A stretch of 64,000 bases of DNA from Methylobacterium aquaticum (GTDB lineage Bacteria > Pseudomonadota > Alphaproteobacteria > Rhizobiales > Beijerinckiaceae), in the NCBI RefSeq assembly GCF_016804325.1, contig NZ_CP043627.1:4275001-4339000 (forward strand), written 5' to 3'. The position numbers were made by a program, and so were the translations under genes. The notes beneath the pieces were generated by a model, which saw nothing but the letters and a program-made list of their open reading frames with translations, was not told the DNA's origin and searched no databases. Below, piece by piece: positions 58,454 to 64,000 of this stretch; the stretch's first letter is position 1; every line of letters begins with the position of its first letter.

Positions 58454-59701
58454 TCAGCCCGAACCGACCGGGCGCCAGCCGTAGAGCCAGGCGTAGCGCT
58501 CGGTCATCTGGGCAGGACCCAGGCGGCCCATCACCACGTCGCGGGCGGCCGCGACCAGGGGGCCGGCGTGGTAGATCCGGCCGTTGCGGCGGGCATGGGC
58601 CTGGATGGTGGCGACCCGCTCGGCCCGGGCCTTGGCGTAGCGAGCGAGCGCCGCCGGCACCGGCTGGCCGGGATCGAGGCAGGCGGCGAGCACCGCGGCA
58701 TCCTCGATCGCCAGGGCCGCGCCCTGCGCCAGGAACGGCAGCACCGGATGGGCGGCGTCGCCGAGCAGCGCGATCCGGCAGCGTGCCATCGGGCGGGCCG
58801 CCGGGCGGTCGACCAGGGACCAGACCAGCCAGGTTTCGGGCCGGGCGAGCAGGCCGGCGAGCGGCGGGGCGGCATCGGCAAAGGCGGCGCGCAGGCGGGC
58901 GGGCTCGCCGCGGGCGCCCCACTCCTCGCTGCGCTCCTTGTCCGGCACGACCGCCACGAGGTTGAGCCGGCGCCCGCCATTGATCGGGTAATGCACCACG
59001 TGCCGGCCGGGGCCGAGCCACAGGCCGGTCTCGTCGGCCAGGAACTCGGGCGGCACCGCCTCGCGGGGCAGGGTGGCGCGCCAGGCCGACTCGCCGCGGG
59101 GGCGCAACGGGCGCCGGTCGAGCCGGGCCCTCAAGGTCGAGCGTACCCCGTCGGCCGCCACCACGAGGTCGGCGTCGAGGGTCTCGGTGCGGCCGCCGTC
59201 GCTGGCGAGCGTCAGGGTGGTGGCGGAGGCGCTCTCCTGCACCGCGGTGACGGCGCGGCCGATCAGGAGCCGGATGCCCGGCCGGCCGCGGGCGGCCTCG
59301 AGCAGGATGGTCTGGAGGTCGGCCCGGTGCACCACCCAGTAGGGCGCGCCGAAGCGCTCGCGCATCGCCTCGCCGAGCGCGATCTCGCCGATCGCGCGGG
59401 CGGTGGCGAGGCTCCGGATCCGCACCCGGGCCGGCTCGCCGGCGACGCGGCGCAGGGGCAGCGCGAGGCCGAGCTCGGTCAGGATCCGGCTGGCATTGGG
59501 CGAGAGCTGCAAGCCGGCTCCGACCTCGCTGAAGGCGGTGCGGCGCTCGATCAGCGTCACGTCGTGCCCGCGGGCGCTCAAGGCGAGGGCCGCCGTGAGC
59601 CCGCCGATGCCGGCCCCGACGATCGCGACGCGCAGGCCCGGCCGGTCCGGGACCGGCCGGTTCCCCGGCAGAGGGCCCGGTGCCAAGGGACTTGGGGGCA
59701 A
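58454..59701 (-). CDS. FAD-dependent aromatic monooxygenase (salicylate/3-hydroxybenzoate hydroxylase type)
   Basis: A 415-residue class A flavoprotein monooxygenase. The N-terminal dinucleotide-binding motif is RVAIVGAGIGGLTAALALSA, followed by the GAGLQLSPNASRIL region, the DG motif DLVVAADGVRSTLR, and the FAD-ribityl motif RIALLGDAAHPVLPFLAQGA. Relatives hydroxylate salicylate or 3-hydroxybenzoate using NAD(P)H; the substrate is unknown here. It follows the zinc-finger gene by three bases on the same strand, so the two are cotranscribed. Confidence 0.88.
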   Translation of the reverse strand: MPPSPLAPGPLPGNRPVPDRPGLRVAIVGAGIGGLTAALALSARGHDVTLIERRTAFSEVGAGLQLSPNASRILTELGLALPLRRVAGEPARVRIRSLATARAIGEIALGEAMRERFGAPYWVVHRADLQTILLEAARGRPGIRLLIGRAVTAVQESASATTLTLASDGGRTETLDADLVVAADGVRSTLRARLDRRPLRPRGESAWRATLPREAVPPEFLADETGLWLGPGRHVVHYPINGGRRLNLVAVVPDKERSEEWGARGEPARLRAAFADAAPPLAGLLARPETWLVWSLVDRPAARPMARCRIALLGDAAHPVLPFLAQGAALAIEDAAVLAACLDPGQPVPAALARYAKARAERVATIQAHARRNGRIYHAGPLVAAARDVVMGRLGPAQMTERYAWLYGWRPVGSG

Positions 59702-59704
59702 GGT

Positions 59705-59962
59705 CTACTCGGCGGCGAGGCGGGCGCGATCGTCCCAGACGCTCGCGGCCGGCTCCGCCGTGCCGGCCTTCAGGGCCGGGTTGTAGCGGTACAGGGTCGA
59801 GCAATACTGGCAGATGATCTCGTGGTCGGCGCCCATGTCGAGGAAGACGTGGGGATGGTCGAACGGCGGCAGCGCGCCGATGCACATGAACTCCTTCGAG
59901 CCGACCTGGATGACCGGAACGCCGTCCTGGTTGTGGAAGTGCGGGACCGCCTTGTCTGCCAT
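59705..59962 (-). CDS. NDUFS6-type zinc-finger domain protein
   Basis: An 85-residue protein starting MADKAVPHFHNQDGVPVIQV. The zinc-binding pattern FMCIGALPPFDHPHVFLDMG, then IICQYCSTLYRY (C...H...CxxC), matches the zf-CHCC domain of the mitochondrial complex I subunit NDUFS6. In alphaproteobacteria this small protein associates with complex I or its assembly. Upstream Met at 59992 adds ten unconserved residues. It is upstream of and coupled to the monooxygenase. Confidence 0.87.
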   Translation of the reverse strand: MADKAVPHFHNQDGVPVIQVGSKEFMCIGALPPFDHPHVFLDMGADHEIICQYCSTLYRYNPALKAGTAEPAASVWDDRARLAAE

Positions 59963-60041
59963 CGCCTCAGAGTTCCTGGCTGTGCGGGGCAAGATGCCCC
60001 CGGAAGATCGGGTTCTCCTAGCCCCTCGGCAGCGCCGCGCC

Positions 60042-60134
60042 TAGGGGGCGGCGCATGCGCCGCGGTTTGGTCCCTAGGCGGCGCCTGCGCCGCCGTTTCG
60101 ACCGTAGGCGGCGCCTGCGCCGCCGTTTCGACAA
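60042..60134. repeat. Three tandem hairpin units, ~30 bp each
   Basis: Units begin at 60042, 60075 and 60105. The last two read TAGGCGGCGCCTGCGCCGCC plus GTTTCGAC. The first is a degenerate version with GCGGCGCATGCGCCGC. Each contains a near-perfect palindrome (GGCGGCGC/GCGCCGCC). They lie in the divergent region between the zinc-finger gene and the glycine-zipper gene. Confidence 0.8.
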
Positions 60135-60187
60135 TGTCTTGCGACATCGGGGCGCCGATGAGCGTCACCGACACGAGAGGATCGCCC

Positions 60188-60520
60188 GTGACCCGCTTCC
60201 TGCCGAGGCTCGCCCTCCTCGCCGCCCTGAGCGGCGCGACCGTTCTCGGCGCCTCCGCCGCCCAGGCCCAGAGCCGCACGATGGTCGGCGTCGGCGCCGG
60301 CGCGGTGGCGGGCGCCCTCGTCGCCGGGCCGATCGGCGCGGTGGTGGGCGGGGTCGTCGGCGCCGCCTGGGGCGAGTCCGGGCGGGGCCACCGCCGGGCC
60401 GGCCGCCGGGTGCGGCGCCACCATGCGGTGCGGCAGCCCTCCGCCCGGCCGGTGCGGGTCGCGCAGCGGGCGCCTGCCGCGGCGCCGGCCCGGCCGCGCG
60501 CCTGGGTCGATCCGCGCTGA
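60188..60520 (+). CDS. Secreted glycine-zipper protein
   Basis: A 110-residue protein from GTG 60188, chosen because GAGAGG lies seven bases upstream and the signal peptide then starts cleanly (MTRFLPRLALLAALSGATVL, cleavage after AQA). An ATG at 60158 is an alternative. The mature part begins with a glycine zipper (VGVGAGAVAGALVAGPIGAV, then VGGVVGAAWGE) that could span or associate with a membrane. A basic Arg/Pro/Ala tail follows. The function is unknown. Confidence 0.7.
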   Translation: MTRFLPRLALLAALSGATVLGASAAQAQSRTMVGVGAGAVAGALVAGPIGAVVGGVVGAAWGESGRGHRRAGRRVRRHHAVRQPSARPVRVAQRAPAAAPARPRAWVDPR

Positions 60521-60618
60521 GGCACCCGTTCCTCCTCGCCTTCCTCCTTGGCTTCGGGCCGGAAGCGCCTACATCGACAAGTATCCAGAGCGCCGCCAGC
60601 ATCCATTTCCGGGCCCCG

Positions 60619-61449
60619 ATGAGTCGTGACGAGCAGAGTGCGGTCAAGGATGGCCGCCGGCAGGAGCCGCCGATCCACGGCCCCGAGGCCTTCGCGGCGA
60701 TGCGCAAGGCCGGCCGGCTCACCGCCGAGGCCCTCGACCTGCTGATGGAGGCGGTGGCGCCGGGCGTCACCACCGAGGCGCTGGACCGCCTCGCCTACAC
60801 CTTCGCGATGGATCACGGCGCGTTTCCGGCCTCGCTGCATTACCGCGGCTACCCGAAATCGATCTGCACCTCGATCAACCACGTCGTCTGCCACGGCATC
60901 CCGAACGACAAGCCCCTGCGCGAGGGCGACATCGTCAACCTCGACATCTGCCTGATCGTCGATGGCTGGCACGGCGATTCGAGCCGCATGGCCTATGTCG
61001 GCGAGGTGCCGCGCAAGGCGGCGCGCCTGTGCGAGATCACCCACGAGGCGATGATGCGCGGCATCGCGGCGATCAAGCCCGGCGGCACCACCAACGACAT
61101 CGGCGCGGCGATCCAGGCCTTCGCGGAAGGCGAGCGCTGCTCGGTGGTGCGCGATTTCTGCGGCCACGGCCTCGGCCGCACCTATCACGACGCGCCGACG
61201 ATCCTGCACTACGTCGAGCCGAGCTACAGCGTCGCCCTGAAGCCCGGGCAGTTCTTCACCGTGGAGCCGATGATCAATCTCGGCCGCCCGGCCGTGAAGG
61301 TGCTGGCCGACGGCTGGACCGCCGTGACCCGCGACCGCTCGCTCTCGGCTCAGTTCGAGCACACGGTGGCGGTGACCGAGACCGGCGTCGAGATCTTCAC
61401 CCTCTCGCCCAAGGGGCTGGACAAGCCGCGCGACACCGTCGCCGCCTGA
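60619..61449 (+). CDS. map: Type I methionine aminopeptidase
   Basis: Removes the N-terminal Met from new proteins. The 276-residue product shows the metal-binding residues of the pita-bread fold: [20 protein letters not shown] (Asp, Asp), the His in [13 protein letters not shown], Glu in [11 protein letters not shown], and Glu in [27 protein letters not shown] is the substrate-site block. Residues 1-18 are a short non-conserved extension. The start at 60619 is the only ATG that fits. radC starts six bases after the stop, indicating an operon. Confidence 0.95.
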   Translation: MSRDEQSAVKDGRRQEPPIHGPEAFAAMRKAGRLTAEALDLLMEAVAPGVTTEALDRLAYTFAMDHGAFPASLHYRGYPKSICTSINHVVCHGIPNDKPLREGDIVNLDICLIVDGWHGDSSRMAYVGEVPRKAARLCEITHEAMMRGIAAIKPGGTTNDIGAAIQAFAEGERCSVVRDFCGHGLGRTYHDAPTILHYVEPSYSVALKPGQFFTVEPMINLGRPAVKVLADGWTAVTRDRSLSAQFEHTVAVTETGVEIFTLSPKGLDKPRDTVAA

Positions 61450-61454
61450 CGGCC

Positions 61455-62216
61455 ATGGCCCGCCGCACCACCCCCGGTTTCGCGGAGGCCGGCGGGCCGG
61501 AACCCGGCCTCAAGGCGCAAGGTGGCAAGGTCCACGAGACCAAAGCGGAAGAGCCGCATTACCACGGCCACCGCGACCGCCTGCGCGCCCGCTTCGCGCA
61601 GGGCGACACGCTGCCGGATTACGAGTTTCTGGAACTGGTGCTGTTTCGCGCCATCCCGCGCCGGGACGTGAAGCCGATCGCCAAGGCGCTGATCGCCCGC
61701 TTCGGCAGCTTCGCCGAGGTGATCAGCGCTCCGGCCGAACGCTTGCTGGAGATCGACGGCATCGGGCCGTCTGTGGTCACCGACCTCAAGATCATGGAGG
61801 CGGCCGGGCGGCGGCTCGCCCGCGGCGCGGTGGCCGAGCGCACCCTGCTGTCGTCCTGGGCCGCCGTGATCGACTATTGCCGCGCCGCCATGGCGTTCGC
61901 GCAGCGGGAAGAATTCCGCCTGCTCTTCCTCGACAAGCGCAACCGCCTGATCGCCGACGAGGTGCAGGGCCGCGGCACCGTCGATCACACCCCGGTCTAT
62001 CCGCGCGAGGTGGTGCGCCGGGCGCTCGAACTCTCCGCCACGGCGCTGATCCTGGTCCACAACCACCCGTCCGGCGATCCGACCCCGTCCCAGGCCGACA
62101 TCAAGATGACCCGCGACATCATCGCGGTCGCCGGCCCCCTCGGCATCGTGGTCCACGACCACATCATCGTCGGCCGCGACGGCCATGCGAGCTTCCGCGG
62201 GTTGAAGCTGATCTGA
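61455..62216 (+). CDS. radC: RadC-family JAB-domain protein
   Basis: A 253-residue protein. A helix-hairpin-helix-like N-terminal region ([20 protein letters not shown], then [20 protein letters not shown]) precedes the MPN/JAB domain. Its zinc motif is [20 protein letters not shown] and its family core is [20 protein letters not shown]. Despite the name, a role in repair is not established for RadC. The start 61455 lies directly behind map in the same direction. The frame extends upstream into map without conservation. Confidence 0.92.
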   Translation: MARRTTPGFAEAGGPEPGLKAQGGKVHETKAEEPHYHGHRDRLRARFAQGDTLPDYEFLELVLFRAIPRRDVKPIAKALIARFGSFAEVISAPAERLLEIDGIGPSVVTDLKIMEAAGRRLARGAVAERTLLSSWAAVIDYCRAAMAFAQREEFRLLFLDKRNRLIADEVQGRGTVDHTPVYPREVVRRALELSATALILVHNHPSGDPTPSQADIKMTRDIIAVAGPLGIVVHDHIIVGRDGHASFRGLKLI

Positions 62217-62445
62217 GTGGCTGTTTGACTGCCCAATCTTTTCAAAGGCTGGAAATGAGCCTGCGATACCCCACCCGCACCCTCATCCTGAGGTGCGCCC
62301 GCCAGGGAGCCTCGAAGGAGGGCTCCAGAAGTCGCTGCGATCCCTGGAGCCCTCCTTCGAGGCCAACCGATCTTCGATCGGCCGGCACCTCAGGATGAGG
62401 TGGAAGGTGGGAGAGAGCCGCCGATTCAATCAAACGCAGGCCCTG
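62217..62445. repeat. Long imperfect palindrome, family A copy 3
   Basis: GCACCTCATCCTGAGGTGC (62278-62296) is mirrored by GGCACCTCAGGATGAGGTG around 62384. Inside it, CCTCGAAGGAGGGCTCCAG pairs with CTGGAGCCCTCCTTCGAGG. It shares its core with the copies at 8659 and 24495. It fills most of the 349-base gap between radC and ligA. Confidence 0.8.
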
Positions 62446-62499
62446 AAGCGGTCTTCTCCGCGCGGGGTGGCCTGGTTAACGAAATCCACGCCATCCTAG

Positions 62500-64000
<1,501 letters not shown>

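Noticed and set aside
60042..60134. Possible CRISPR-like array
   Set aside because: Units are directly tandem and palindromic with no variable spacers and no cas genes nearby.

Overview
The window looks like chromosome of a high-GC alphaproteobacterium, most likely Methylobacterium or a close relative. This is an inference from the strong GC-rich codon bias, the biotin-dependent propionyl-CoA carboxylase beta subunit, the NDUFS6-type zinc-finger protein, the HWE-type sensor kinase and the dispersed palindromic repeats. Both edges cut genes: a TauE/SafE permease on the left and the NAD-dependent DNA ligase ligA on the right.

Bases 1-38.5 kb are mostly ordinary chromosome. In order: a 5-oxoprolinase operon (pxpABC) convergent with a serine-hydroxymethyltransferase-like gene and its divergent LysR regulator; an Asp/Glu racemase with a second LysR; a LOV-PAS-HWE histidine kinase that is probably a blue-light receptor; alaS; a dTDP-L-rhamnose operon (rfbC-rfbB-rfbD-rfbA); pccB; a soluble PAS chemoreceptor; a class III aminotransferase; a MarR/acyl-CoA synthetase pair; a membrane-transport cluster (TAXI binding protein, duplicated YdcZ-type DMT transporter, ArsB-like antiporter); a metallophosphoesterase/MFS pair; an NtrC-type two-component system; and a Tat-exported L,D-transpeptidase-like lipoprotein. 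rfbD, the metallophosphoesterase and the MFS gene each carry a one-base deletion in a short G/C run. Three such lesions in otherwise healthy core genes suggest consensus errors as much as true decay.

Bases 38.5-58.4 kb are an accessory mosaic ending at an intact tRNA-Leu(UAA), with a frameshifted tyrosine integrase immediately at the tRNA 3' end. It holds two IS481-type elements, IS5 and IS3 remnants, and an IS4-family element with a clear 7-bp target duplication inside a phage Rha gene. It also holds a calcium-binding VCBS/DUF4214 protein, an AT-rich WcbI-like gene, four Rha-type phage regulators, two HEPN-domain genes and a secreted trypsin-like protease with a peptidoglycan-binding domain. 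The most unusual arrangement is two consecutive divergent units, each with a Rha-type regulator on the minus strand and a HEPN gene on the plus strand, overlapping tail to tail.

Bases 58.4-64 kb return to chromosome: an FAD monooxygenase co-directional with the zinc-finger protein, a glycine-zipper secreted protein, map, radC and ligA. Three families of long imperfect palindromes occupy many of the gene-free gaps.
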